NCBI RefSeq assembly: GCF_001042615.1
Contig: NZ_AP012327.1
Location: forward strand, 62,001 to 126,000
Source: Bifidobacterium catenulatum subsp. kashiwanohense JCM 15439 = DSM 21854
GTDB taxonomy: Bacteria; Actinomycetota; Actinomycetes; Actinomycetales; Bifidobacteriaceae
Reading direction: 5' to 3'
DNA: 64,000 nucleotides
Numbering within the stretch: the first letter of the stretch is position 1; each line of letters opens with the position of its first letter. Shown here one piece after another: positions 45,134-53,690 of the stretch. The notes beneath the pieces were generated by a model that did not search any database, was not told where the DNA came from, and saw only the letters and a list, made by a program, of their open reading frames with translations. The position numbers were made by a program, and so were the translations under genes.

Positions 45134-45180
45134 GCGCGTCCACATAGTGAACCTTTAGTAGAAAGGGTATGTGGACGCGC
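45134..45180 (+). terminator. Long-stem terminator behind the MFS gene
   Basis: GCGCGTCCACATA pairs perfectly with TATGTGGACGCGC, with inner ACCTTT/AAAGGGT pairing, followed by TTATCTTT. Confidence 0.75.
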
Positions 45181-45250
45181 TTATCTTTACGGCTTAGTTC
45201 GAGCGGATCGCCCGCTGAATACAAGACTTTGCGAAAGGAGGTTCGCCACG

Positions 45251-45319
45251 ATGAACGGAATGGTTGCACGCGTACTGCTGTCCGCACGAATTATTATTCC
45301 GCTTTCGTTGGCGGACTGA
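45251..45319 (+). CDS. Branched-chain amino acid leader peptide (22 aa)
   Basis: Attenuator leader peptide. An AAAGGAGG ribosome-binding site at 45235-45242 precedes ATG 45251. The 22 codons include Val-Ala-Arg-Val-Leu-Leu, then three consecutive Ile (ATT) codons, then Leu-Ser-Leu before the TGA at 45317: eight Ile/Leu/Val codons, with one further Val near the start. Ribosome stalling at these codons under branched-chain amino acid shortage would decide which RNA hairpin forms downstream. Translation has no other evident product. Confidence 0.85.
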   Translation: MNGMVARVLLSARIIIPLSLAD

Positions 45320-45415
45320 TTCGAGCAATGCAGCTTCAATCCCTCGCCAACGGAGGCAGGGTTTGAGGCGCGCAAAACACACGTTGATGGCCCTGCATGC
45401 TGCGGGGCCTTTTTG
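45306..45415 (+). promoter_or_regulatory. Transcription attenuator responsive to Ile/Leu/Val
   Basis: Segment 1, CGTTGGCG at 45306-45313 inside the leader-peptide end, is complementary to segment 2, CGCCAACG at 45345-45352. Segment 2 continues with GCAGGG (45356-45361), which pairs with CCCTGC (45391-45396) to form an antiterminator. That same stretch otherwise builds the terminator: GGCCCTGCA (45389-45397) with TGCGGGGCC (45401-45409) and a TTTTT run. Stalling at the Ile/Leu codons would mask segment 1 and favour the antiterminator, allowing transcription into the transporter gene 120 bp downstream. Confidence 0.85.
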
Positions 45416-45536
45416 TTGCCGCCCACAAGGCGTAAGGCAATGAAATGAAGACTGCAAAACAAGAGAATAGAAGAAAGACGTTATCGGCGCACGATGGGAG
45501 CCGGTAGCACATGACAGACGTAACAGGAGTAATCCA

Positions 45537-46886
45537 ATGAGTGCAGTCGAAGCAGCCGCTGGCAAAGCGCAGGCAATGGTGCGCGATTCGGTGAAAACCG
45601 TGATCGCCGCTTCCATGGTCGGCACCGCCATCGAGTTCTACGACTTTTACGCATACGGCACCGCCGCTGCGAACTATTTCCCGAAGGTGTTCTTCGGAGA
45701 CACCACCAATCCGACCGTCGCGCTGCTAGCCAGCTTGCTGACCTTCGCCATCGCGTTCATCGCACGCCCGCTCGGATCCTTGGTGTTCGGCCATTTCGGC
45801 GATCGCATGGGCCGTAAGACCACACTGGTGGTTTCGCTGTTGACCATGGGTGTCGCCACGTTCCTGATCGGCTGCCTGCCGACCTACAACCAGTGGGGCA
45901 TTGTGGCTGTCGCCGCGCTGTGCCTGTGCCGTTTCGTGCAGGGCATCGGTTTGGGCGGCGAATGGTCGGGTGCTGCTTTGGTGGCCACCGAGAACGCTCC
46001 GGAAGACAAGCGCGCGCTGTATGGCTCCTTCCCGGAATTGGGCGCCCCGATCGGTTTCTTCCTGTCGAACGGCACCTACTTCCTGTTGGAAACGTTCAAC
46101 GATAACGATGCGATGCTGGCATGGGGTTGGCGTGTGCCGTTCCTGCTGTCCTCGATTCTGGTGATCGTCGGCCTCGTCGTGCGAGTGCAGATGGAGGAGA
46201 CCCCGATCTTCCGCATGGCCCAGGAGCAGAAGAAGGTCGTCAAGTCCCCGCTGACCGAAGTGTTCAAGAAGAGCTGGAAGGAAGTCATCCAAGCCACGTT
46301 CTTGGTGGCCGTCACCTACACGCTGTTCTACACGCTGGCAACCTGGTCCCTCGCTTGGGGCACCAAGACTATCGAACAGGGCGGCGGTAATCTTGGTTTC
46401 ACCAATCGTGAATACCTGCTCATGTTGATGCTCGCCATCTGCGTGTTCGCCGCGTTCATCGTCATCTCCTGCGTGAATGCCGACAAATTTGGCCGCAAGC
46501 GCGTGATTGTCTTCTCGTCCTGCTGCCTCGTGGTATTCGCGCTGCTCTTCCCGTTCCTGCTTGATCCGGCGGTCGTCGGCCAGCGTAACTTCGCCGCCAG
46601 CCTGTTGTTCCTGTGCATCGGTTTTGCACTGATGGGCACCGCATTCGGTCCGATCGGCGCGTTCCTGCCGGAGCTGTTCGACGCCAACGTGCGTTATTCC
46701 GGCTCCGGCATCGGCTACAACCTGGCCGCCATCGTCGGCGCGGCATTCGTGCCGACCATCGCCACTTGGCTGTCCCACCACTGGGGTGTGCACTCCGTCG
46801 GTCTGTACCTCGGCGTGATGGCCGTGTGCTGCCTTGTTGCGGTGCTGAGCTGCAAGGAGACTAAGGACGTCGATTTCACCAAGTGA
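45537..46886 (+). CDS. MHS-family MFS transporter under branched-chain attenuator control
   Basis: Proton symporter of the metabolite:H+ symporter family, 449 residues, twelve helices. Motifs are GTAIEFYDFYAYGTAAA at the N-terminus, RPLGSLVFGHFGDRMGRK (signature loop 2-3), GIGLGGEWSGAALVATE and FPELGAPIGFFLSN. Family members carry alpha-ketoglutarate, shikimate, proline/betaine or other small acids. The leader-peptide attenuator upstream indicates that it is switched on during shortage of Ile, Leu or Val, so a branched-chain amino acid or keto-acid precursor is a reasonable but unproven substrate. ilvC lies 290 bp downstream behind a terminator. Confidence 0.88.
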   Translation: MSAVEAAAGKAQAMVRDSVKTVIAASMVGTAIEFYDFYAYGTAAANYFPKVFFGDTTNPTVALLASLLTFAIAFIARPLGSLVFGHFGDRMGRKTTLVVSLLTMGVATFLIGCLPTYNQWGIVAVAALCLCRFVQGIGLGGEWSGAALVATENAPEDKRALYGSFPELGAPIGFFLSNGTYFLLETFNDNDAMLAWGWRVPFLLSSILVIVGLVVRVQMEETPIFRMAQEQKKVVKSPLTEVFKKSWKEVIQATFLVAVTYTLFYTLATWSLAWGTKTIEQGGGNLGFTNREYLLMLMLAICVFAAFIVISCVNADKFGRKRVIVFSSCCLVVFALLFPFLLDPAVVGQRNFAASLLFLCIGFALMGTAFGPIGAFLPELFDANVRYSGSGIGYNLAAIVGAAFVPTIATWLSHHWGVHSVGLYLGVMAVCCLVAVLSCKETKDVDFTK

Positions 46887-46896
46887 TGTCCGTGAG

Positions 46897-46936
46897 GGCT
46901 TCGGGCGGTGCCCGGGTGGAATCGCCCGAAGCCTTA
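46897..46936 (+). terminator. Hairpin behind the MHS transporter gene
   Basis: GGCTTCGGGCG pairs perfectly with CGCCCGAAGCC around a 15-base loop, followed by TTAC. Confidence 0.7.
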
Positions 46937-47175
46937 CAAAAAGCGTTTGACGCAAAACATAACCACTATGTGAACGTCAGCAACCAATATAAAGAAAACG
47001 GGACTAAAACAGTTCCGCAGGAGAGGCGGTGTGATTTCTCGGACACAATCCGGGGGAGTAACATCCTAGGAATCACAAGCCGTTGCAACAACCGAACAAG
47101 TAACAGAAATCGAAAGATTTTTTCGGGAAAAGTACGATCCCGAAGCGATAAAAGAAAATAAAAGGAGCGCCAATC

Positions 47176-48228
47176 ATGGCAGCAACTATCTGGTACGAAA
47201 AGGACGCCGATCTGTCTGTGTTTGAAGGCAAGAAGGTGGCCATCCTTGGTTACGGTTCTCAGGGTCACGCTCATGCACTGAACCTGCGCGATTCCGGTGT
47301 GGACGTCGTCGTTGGTCTGCGTCCGACCTCCAAGTCCGTGGATTACGCCAAGGAGCAGGGCCTGGAAGTTAAGCCGGTCGGCGAGGCCGTCGCCGAAGCC
47401 GACGTGGTCATGATCCTGCTGCCTGACCAGTACCAGGCTAAGGTTTACAAGGAAGAGGTTGAGCCGAACCTGAAGCCGGGCGCTGCTCTGGCTTTCGCTC
47501 ACGGTTTCAACATCCACTACGGCTACATCAAGCCGTCCGAGGACCACCCGATCTTCATGGTCGCCCCGAAGGGCCCGGGCCACATCGTGCGTCGTGAGTA
47601 CGCCGCCGGCCGTGGCGTCCCGGTCGTCGTGGCCGTGGAGCAGGATCCGGATGGCAAGACCTGGCCGCTGTGCCTGGCTTACGCCAAGGCTCTGGGCGCT
47701 CTGCGTGCAGGCGCCATCAAGACCACCTTCACCGAGGAGACCGAAACCGATCTGTTCGGCGAGCAGGACGTGCTTATGGGTGGCATCAACCACCTGTGCG
47801 ATCTGGGCTTCGACGTGCTGACCGAGGCTGGCTACCAGCCGGAGATCGCCTACTTCGAGGTGTTCCACGAGCTGAAGATGCTGGTGGATCTGGCCAACGA
47901 AGGCGGCCTGAACAAGGCTCGTTGGAGCTGCTCCGACACTGCTCAGTATGGCGATTACACCTCCACCGTCATCACCGAAGAGACCAAGAAGCGCATGCAG
48001 TACCAGCTCAAGCGCATTCAGGATGGCTCCTTCGCCAAGGAGTTCATGGATGATCAGGCCGCTGGCGCTCCGAAGTTCAAGGAGCTGCAGGAAGAGTACA
48101 GCCACCCGCACCTGGAGACCGTTGGTCCGAAGCTGCGCGCCATGTTCTCCTGGAACAACCAGGTGGACGCCGATGCCGATATGTCCGAGTCCTTCAACGG
48201 CAAGATCGCTCGTACCCAGGTTCAGTGA
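47176..48228 (+). CDS. ilvC: Ketol-acid reductoisomerase, copy 1
   Basis: NADP-dependent enzyme of valine, isoleucine and leucine synthesis that isomerises and reduces acetolactate or acetohydroxybutyrate. 350 residues (class I). The cofactor-binding [17 protein letters not shown] is followed by GLRPTSKS, the segment that usually decides NADPH preference. [19 protein letters not shown] and the Mg-binding acidic helices [10 protein letters not shown] and ELKMLVDL are present. Start at ATG 47176 follows AAAAGGAGCG. A 200-bp leader with small dyads (for instance TTCGGG/CCCGAA near 47122-47142) precedes it, but no leader peptide like that at 45251 is seen. Confidence 0.97.
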   Translation: MAATIWYEKDADLSVFEGKKVAILGYGSQGHAHALNLRDSGVDVVVGLRPTSKSVDYAKEQGLEVKPVGEAVAEADVVMILLPDQYQAKVYKEEVEPNLKPGAALAFAHGFNIHYGYIKPSEDHPIFMVAPKGPGHIVRREYAAGRGVPVVVAVEQDPDGKTWPLCLAYAKALGALRAGAIKTTFTEETETDLFGEQDVLMGGINHLCDLGFDVLTEAGYQPEIAYFEVFHELKMLVDLANEGGLNKARWSCSDTAQYGDYTSTVITEETKKRMQYQLKRIQDGSFAKEFMDDQAAGAPKFKELQEEYSHPHLETVGPKLRAMFSWNNQVDADADMSESFNGKIARTQVQ

Positions 48229-48270
48229 GATCGCCTGATTTCGAGCTGAGAGCCGGAATCTGCAGCATTA

Positions 48271-48306
48271 AGACCGTCGCCCGATTCGTTCGGGCGGCGG
48301 TCTTTT
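48271..48306 (+). terminator. Rho-independent terminator of ilvC copy 1
   Basis: AGACCG-T-CGCCCG pairs with CGGGCG-G-CGGTCT around a 7-base loop, followed by TTTT. Confidence 0.85.
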
Positions 48307-48604
48307 GCGTTGTGTTGGCTCCTTTTGCCACACTGACAGGTGTTTGGTGCGATAAATAGAGTTTTTCGTGTATGGGGGTATAGTTTCTTCTGGTTTCTGT
48401 CGATTCAGGGCCCCCTTGCCTGTGTTGGCCGGGGATTGGTGGCGAGGATCGCGTTTTTTCGGGTACGGGGTTATTTGTTGGAACCGTGGTTCTGGAATCT
48501 CGGAACCTTGAAACCTCAAAACCGTGAAATCTTCTGAAAATAGAGGAAGACCGACACCCACAAACGGGCGACGGCCTTCCATTGGTAATTGAGGCTTGCG
48601 ATCC

Positions 48605-48672
48605 GGTCCATCGGGACCAATTGACCGGATTCCGATGGACCGAGGCCGCTTGATCGGAATCCCGATCAAGCG
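48605..48672 (-). terminator. Two stem-loops behind ilvC copy 2
   Basis: CGCTTGATCGG/CCGATCAAGCG (48647-48672, 4-base loop) and GGTCCATCGG/CCGATGGACC (48605-48641). They lie 15-80 bp beyond the minus-strand ilvC stop. No T-run, but as a pair they probably end or stabilise the transcript. The stretch 48307-48540 between the convergent genes shows nothing recognisable. Confidence 0.65.
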
Positions 48673-48686
48673 AAGCCCTAAGTCAC

Positions 48687-49727
48687 TCAGCCACGGGCGA
48701 TCTTGCCGGTGAAGGTGGCCATGTCGGCGTCATCATCCTTGCCGTTGTTCCAGGAGAACATGGCGCGCAGCTTCGGGCCAACGGTCTCGATGCGCACGTT
48801 GCCGTACTCCTCCTGCAGCTGCTTGAACTTCGGAGCGCCTGCGTCCTGATCATCGATGAACTCCTTGGCGAAGGAGCCATCCTGAATGCGCTTCAGGTGG
48901 TACTGCATGCGCTCACGTACATGCTCGTCGATGCAGGTGTTGGTATAGTCGCCGTACTGGGCGGTGTCGGAGCAGGACCAGCGGGCCTTGTTCAGACCGC
49001 CTTCGTTCATGAGATCGACGAGCATCTTCAACTCGTGGCAGACCTCGAAGTAGGCGATCTCCGGCTGGTAACCGGCGTCGGTGAGGACTTCGAAGCCCAT
49101 TTCAACGAGCTTGTTCACGCCACCCATCAGCACATTCTGCTCGCCGAACAGATCGGTTTCGGTCTCCTCGGTGAAGGTGGTCTTGATGGCGCCTGCACGC
49201 AGAGCGCCCAGAGCCTTGGCGTAAGCCAGGGTGATGTCCCAAGCATCGCCACGCGGATCCTGCTCCACGGCCACGACGACCGGGACGCCACGGCCGGCGG
49301 CGTACTCGCGACGCACGATGTGGCCCGGGCCCTTCGGGGCGACCATGAAGATCGGGTGGTCCTCGGACGGCTTGATGTAGCCGTAGTGGATGTTGAAACC
49401 GTGGGCGAATGCGACTGCAGCGCCCGGCTTGATGTTCGGCTCGATGTCGTTGGCCCAGATGGTGCGCTGGTACTGATCCGGAGCCAGGATCATGATGATG
49501 TCGGCCTCAGCAGCGGCTTCCGGAACGGACTTGACTTCCAGACCCTGCTCCTTGGCGTGCTCAACGGACTTGGAGGTCGGACGCAGGCCAACGACGACGT
49601 CCACACCGGAATCGCGCAGGTTCAGCGCATGAGCGTGGCCCTGGGAACCGTAACCGATGATGGCAACCTTCTTGCCTTCGAGGACCGAGAGATCGCCGTC
49701 GTTCTCATACCAGATTTGTGCAGTCAT
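48687..49727 (-). CDS. ilvC: Ketol-acid reductoisomerase, copy 2
   Basis: Second complete reductoisomerase (346 residues from ATG 49727; a GTG four codons upstream overlaps the AAAGGAG site and is less likely). It carries the same motifs as copy 1, convergently encoded 0.5 kb away, with local differences such as [12 protein letters not shown] for [12 protein letters not shown] and a shorter C-terminus. Both copies keep the cofactor and metal residues, so both are probably active. A GAACGCTT/AAGCGTTC hairpin lies in the 5' region at 49759-49778 and may regulate this copy separately. Confidence 0.96.
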   Translation of the reverse strand: MTAQIWYENDGDLSVLEGKKVAIIGYGSQGHAHALNLRDSGVDVVVGLRPTSKSVEHAKEQGLEVKSVPEAAAEADIIMILAPDQYQRTIWANDIEPNIKPGAAVAFAHGFNIHYGYIKPSEDHPIFMVAPKGPGHIVRREYAAGRGVPVVVAVEQDPRGDAWDITLAYAKALGALRAGAIKTTFTEETETDLFGEQNVLMGGVNKLVEMGFEVLTDAGYQPEIAYFEVCHELKMLVDLMNEGGLNKARWSCSDTAQYGDYTNTCIDEHVRERMQYHLKRIQDGSFAKEFIDDQDAGAPKFKQLQEEYGNVRIETVGPKLRAMFSWNNGKDDDADMATFTGKIARG

Positions 49728-49758
49728 TGTACTTGGCACTCCTTTTATGTAGTGGGGT

Positions 49759-49778
49759 GAACGCTTGGAAAAGCGTTC
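49759..49778. promoter_or_regulatory. Dyad before ilvC copy 2
   Basis: GAACGCTT and AAGCGTTC around GGAA, 31 bp upstream of the start codon. Operator or leader hairpin. Confidence 0.45.
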
Positions 49779-50001
49779 GGGTTTCTACCATTCGCAGATG
49801 AAATTCGTGTTTTCATGCATGGATTTTGTCCTGCAAACTGGGGTCTATCCTACTGGAGCCTCCATCTTGCAGCGTGTCTGGTCCACAAAGTGAGCCGCGA
49901 AACCGTAAAAATCCGTTGCGGCAACGGCAAGTTTCATGTATTTTGACGGGAAGTCGGCATAGGATACAACGCGTAGGGATTTTTGATTAGGAAGAGATGC
50001 C

Positions 50002-51819
50002 ATGGTCACTGCGACTGGTCCTGCGCCCGGATCTGAAATGACGGCGGCAATCGGCGATATTGAGGACCGCAGCACGGCAGGAGTTCTGCACGTTGCCGCG
50101 ATTTTCGCCTCGCATATGGTGTTGCAGCGCAATAAACCCATCGCCGTGTTCGGCGCGTTGGATGCTGATTGCGCCGGACTTGAGGTTTCAGCGGAAATAC
50201 GCGATTTAGATGGTTCCGTGATTGTGCAGGCGCACGCGTACTCCTCCAAAGAGATCAAGAACGGCTTTTCTCCGTGGCGCGTTATGCTGCCCGCGCAACC
50301 CGAAGGCGGACCTTACACGTTGCGCGTCACCGCAGGCAACGATTTCATCGAATACTACGACGTGCTGATTGGTGAAGTGTGGCTTGCCGGCGGGCAAAGC
50401 AATATGGAACTTGAGTTGCGCAACAGTGAAAACGCCGAGGAAGCCCTCGAAAACTGCGCCGATCCGCTCCTGCGTTTCTACAATGTGCCGAAAACCGGCG
50501 TGATTAATCGCAATGCCGAACATGCGGCAAGCTGGCAGGAATCATCGCCCGAAAACAGTGGCGTTATGAGTGCCGTAGCGTACTATTTCGCGCGAAAACT
50601 GCGTGATGAACTTGATTCCGACCTTCCAATCGGCATTATCGACTGTTATATCGGGGGTACGTCGATTAGTTGTTGGATGAGCGAGGATGCACTGAATTCC
50701 AGCGAATCCGGGCGCGATTATCTTGCTCGCTACGAGCAGGCGGTCGCCGGTAAAACGCAGGAACAGTTCGATTTGGAGTATAGCGAATGGCAGTCGCGTT
50801 CTGATACTTGGAATGCGTCGATTGCTGCAGCTCGTGAAGCCGACCCTGATGTGACGTGGGATACGCTGACTCAACAGTACGGCGAATGCCCGTGGCCACC
50901 ACCGATGACGCCGACCTCGCAGTGGCGTCCGACAGGTCCGTTCCATGCCATGCTGGAGCGTATTGTGCCCTATTCCTTGGCGGGATTCCTGTGGTATCAG
51001 GGCGAGGAAGACGAGCCATATTGCGGATCCTATCGTGAGCTGCTGGGCATGATGATCGGCGAATGGCGTGCGCTGTGGAGCGAGAATCTGCCGTTCCTGA
51101 TCGTGCAGTTGCCGCAATGGATCGACAAGAAGGTCGACGAGGGCGACGGCGATCCGATGCTGTGGCCGGTGCTGCGTGAAGCCCAGTGGGATGCCGCGCA
51201 GTCCATCGACAACGTGTTCGCCATCTGCACCATGGATTGCGGTGAATACAACAACATTCACCCGGTTGATAAGCGCACGCCCGGCGAGCGTCTCGGCAAT
51301 TGTGCGCTTCACCAAGTGTATGGTATGAGCCGTATTCCGGTGTATGGTCCGACTGTGCTGGGCTTCCGCTGCGACGAAGGCGGTCGCGTGCGTCTGTTCT
51401 TCCGATATGCGCACGGCCTGCATTTCAGCGGTACTACGCCCGACAGTTATGGTGATAAGTTCGACAAGAGCCTGCCTTCGTTGGTACGACTGCCGGAATG
51501 TTCCGGTTTCGAGCTTGCCGGCGCTGATGGTGTGTTCCATCCGGCCACTGCTGCGATTTTCGTGGATTGCGATATTGACGATTTGATCAACGCGAAGGTC
51601 AATGTGGTTGACTATAACGCTACGGAGTTCGGTATTCCGATTAACAGTCGCAGTATCGGCACGATTACGTTGGCCACGCCGGAAGTGCCAGCGCCGGTGA
51701 TGATGCGCTACGCGTGGCGCAGTTGGGGGCCTGCACCGTTGGCTAATGACAATGATCTGCCCGCTCACCCATTCAAGCTAGACCTGACCGATCACACCGA
51801 CTCTGATCACGCTGAATAA
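50002..51819 (+). CDS. Sialate O-acetylesterase-like (SASA) carbohydrate esterase
   Basis: Probable carbohydrate O-acetylesterase of 605 residues. It shows the SASA-domain features: nucleophile Ser in WLAGGQSNMEL, GGTSISCWMS, FLWYQGEED, and the catalytic Asp/His region with EYNNIHPVDKR. An N-terminal beta domain (about 30-125) and a C-terminal beta domain (about 470-600) flank the catalytic part. No signal peptide is seen, so it acts inside the cell on imported acetylated oligosaccharides. Position at the border of a beta-mannosidase locus with a CE2-like esterase suggests acetylated manno-oligosaccharides rather than sialic acid. Confidence 0.85.
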   Translation: MVTATGPAPGSEMTAAIGDIEDRSTAGVLHVAAIFASHMVLQRNKPIAVFGALDADCAGLEVSAEIRDLDGSVIVQAHAYSSKEIKNGFSPWRVMLPAQPEGGPYTLRVTAGNDFIEYYDVLIGEVWLAGGQSNMELELRNSENAEEALENCADPLLRFYNVPKTGVINRNAEHAASWQESSPENSGVMSAVAYYFARKLRDELDSDLPIGIIDCYIGGTSISCWMSEDALNSSESGRDYLARYEQAVAGKTQEQFDLEYSEWQSRSDTWNASIAAAREADPDVTWDTLTQQYGECPWPPPMTPTSQWRPTGPFHAMLERIVPYSLAGFLWYQGEEDEPYCGSYRELLGMMIGEWRALWSENLPFLIVQLPQWIDKKVDEGDGDPMLWPVLREAQWDAAQSIDNVFAICTMDCGEYNNIHPVDKRTPGERLGNCALHQVYGMSRIPVYGPTVLGFRCDEGGRVRLFFRYAHGLHFSGTTPDSYGDKFDKSLPSLVRLPECSGFELAGADGVFHPATAAIFVDCDIDDLINAKVNVVDYNATEFGIPINSRSIGTITLATPEVPAPVMMRYAWRSWGPAPLANDNDLPAHPFKLDLTDHTDSDHAE

Positions 51820-51932
51820 TCACGTTGCATGATTGTCGCTAGTCGACAATGAATAGCGTGCGATTGCTGTGCTTATAGTGTGCGGCAATCGCACGCTTTG
51901 TATTGCGATTGAAGTCTTGCTGATCGCACGTC

Positions 51933-52031
51933 AGTCAAATACGAATCAAATACCAGTCAAATAAAAAATCGTTGAAAAATCAACGTTTCTGCGATTTGTG
52001 CCACCAAAATCGCAGAAACGGATCAAATAAA
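51933..52031 (+). repeat. 99-bp direct repeat, left copy
   Basis: Matches 53565-53663 at 97 of 99 positions. It contains three TCAAATA iterons spaced 11 bp apart, a small dyad CGTTG/CAACG, a 14-bp inverted repeat CGTTTCTGCGATTT (51984-51997) with its complement (52007-52020), and a fourth TCAAATA. It ends 5 bp before the stop codon of the AlbA-like gene. Confidence 0.95.
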
Positions 52032-52036
52032 TGGCG

Positions 52037-53500
52037 CTACGCCCATCCTGGAATATATTCCATCTTCTTGCGAGGTGCATTTGCGTCGACCGGTTTGATG
52101 AAGCCGGACGATACACTTTCCCGAATCAAGCGTGAAATGGGGGATGAATACGAGTCTTCCAAGCCGAATCGGGCACGCAGTGACGCATTGGTGAGATAGT
52201 CGCCATTCGCGAACTGAATGCAGGCATGCCAATAACAGGCGTCAACGCGCTCGCTTGGGCTCAAATCAGGGTACGGGCGGTATTGGGAGAGCCGCACCAT
52301 AATGCTGGCGCTGCTCTCGGGATCATTGGACTGCTGCACTACGGGAGAGGGGAGATGTGCCGTCTCGCAGGCATCGATGATCTTATCCCAACCGGATCCA
52401 GCTTCCTCGCACATGCCGAGACGTCGAGACAAATCGGCCAGCTTCGGATTCCTTGCCTCAGGTGGGTCGTTGACGAGCCGTTCCAGTCGAATTAGCGAGC
52501 TTCCGGGATTGGAGAACTCCACACGATTGTCGAAGATTTCAATAAGCGGTCCACCGCCTCTGACGGTGAGATCCTGATGAATCAGCATGTTGGCCAGCAG
52601 CTCTCTGACGGCAATCTGAGGGTATGAGATGTTCGTAACACGTAGGCCGCGCCCAATGGTTTCGCTTTCCGGAAGCCAAGCCTGTAGCACGGCCGCGATA
52701 TCGTCAAGGTCGGCATATCCGTGAGCGTATGTTTGCGAACGCGACGGCGAGGACTTACGTTCCCCGTCATATTTGATGAGTCGGAGTGCCTTGCGTGCAA
52801 CGGTAGGGAATTGCTGCAGATCATCCGCAAACAGCAATGCCCCAAGGTTGGTGATGGCATACTGCCCACTGTCAAGGAATTTGATAATGTGATCGGATTC
52901 AAGATAATGCAGAATTTCCGTACGATTTGAAGGTAGCGGCGTGCCTGTTTGCCGAAAATAGGTATTCCAGTCCAGCATTGCCAAAGTTTCTTCGGCAGTG
53001 AGCCATTGGGCTGCTATCTGGTCTTCAAATGCTTCTGATTTAGTGACTTCCCACAGGCGTCGTTCCCTCTGCGAATTCTTGGCAATAGGCTGCGTGGACG
53101 TACCGGAACGGATATATTCCGTGCCGTCGAATGCTACGGGGTATCCGGTGGCGGGCCAAATGCGCAAGATAACCGTTCGATGCCCTCGATAGTCCATGGG
53201 AATGAACTTGAATTCAGCATTTTTGGAAAGCTTGAGGCGTAGCCACAACTCAAGCTCCTGTCCCTTGTGCTTGGCTGCAAGCGGATTAAATGTGGTGCCG
53301 ATGATGCCATGCGTCGCATCATCCACACCCCACAGCATATAGGCGTAATCCTGCCCTTCGATGGCTGCCGCATTGGAGAGTGCGGAAATGTCTTTGCCGA
53401 TCATGAAAGCGTCATCATTTGACGCTTTGAATTCAACGGTCTGTGATTCCGTGGAACGTGCGATGAGCTGGTCAATAAGCTGAATGAGATCTTCCGGCAT
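52037..53500 (-). CDS. AlbA_2/Schlafen-type ATP-binding protein in a repeat-flanked cassette
   Basis: Protein of 487 residues in the COG2865 group. The N-terminal AlbA_2 (Schlafen) domain has ESQTVEFKAS near residue 20 and GKDISALSNAAAIEG-YAYMLWGVDD. The C-terminal part has a GHKL-like ATPase segment (AVRELLANMLIHQDLT, then GGPLIEIFDNRVEFSNPG and GSGWDKII) and a final winged-helix-like region. Such proteins are called transcriptional regulators or defence/mobile-element proteins, but their role is poorly known. ATG at 53500 fits the family start. The gene stands alone between two 99-bp direct repeats, inserted amid carbohydrate-esterase genes; the right repeat covers its promoter, so it may bind the iterons itself. 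Confidence 0.85.
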   Translation of the reverse strand: MPEDLIQLIDQLIARSTESQTVEFKASNDDAFMIGKDISALSNAAAIEGQDYAYMLWGVDDATHGIIGTTFNPLAAKHKGQELELWLRLKLSKNAEFKFIPMDYRGHRTVILRIWPATGYPVAFDGTEYIRSGTSTQPIAKNSQRERRLWEVTKSEAFEDQIAAQWLTAEETLAMLDWNTYFRQTGTPLPSNRTEILHYLESDHIIKFLDSGQYAITNLGALLFADDLQQFPTVARKALRLIKYDGERKSSPSRSQTYAHGYADLDDIAAVLQAWLPESETIGRGLRVTNISYPQIAVRELLANMLIHQDLTVRGGGPLIEIFDNRVEFSNPGSSLIRLERLVNDPPEARNPKLADLSRRLGMCEEAGSGWDKIIDACETAHLPSPVVQQSNDPESSASIMVRLSQYRPYPDLSPSERVDACYWHACIQFANGDYLTNASLRARFGLEDSYSSPISRLIRESVSSGFIKPVDANAPRKKMEYIPGWA

Positions 53501-53564
53501 GAGACTCCTTGATAGCGCGATGTGCACCACTGATGGCAACAGCATATCGTTTCAGTCATATGCG

Positions 53565-53663
53565 AGTCAAATACGAATCAAATACCAGTCAAATAAAAAA
53601 TCGTTGGAAAATCAACGTTTCTGCGATTTGTGCCACCAAAATCGCAGAAACGAATCAAATAAA
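53565..53663 (+). repeat. 99-bp direct repeat, right copy
   Basis: Second copy of the repeat at 51933-52031, same orientation, 64 bp upstream of the AlbA-like start codon and 27 bp beyond the stop of the esterase gene. Confidence 0.95.
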
Positions 53664-53690
53664 AAATGCGTTGCGTTGCGAGCGCATAAG

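Noticed and set aside
45169..45366. 65-codon frame overlapping the attenuator
   Set aside because: It runs in a different frame from the leader peptide, has no ribosome-binding site and no recognisable sequence.
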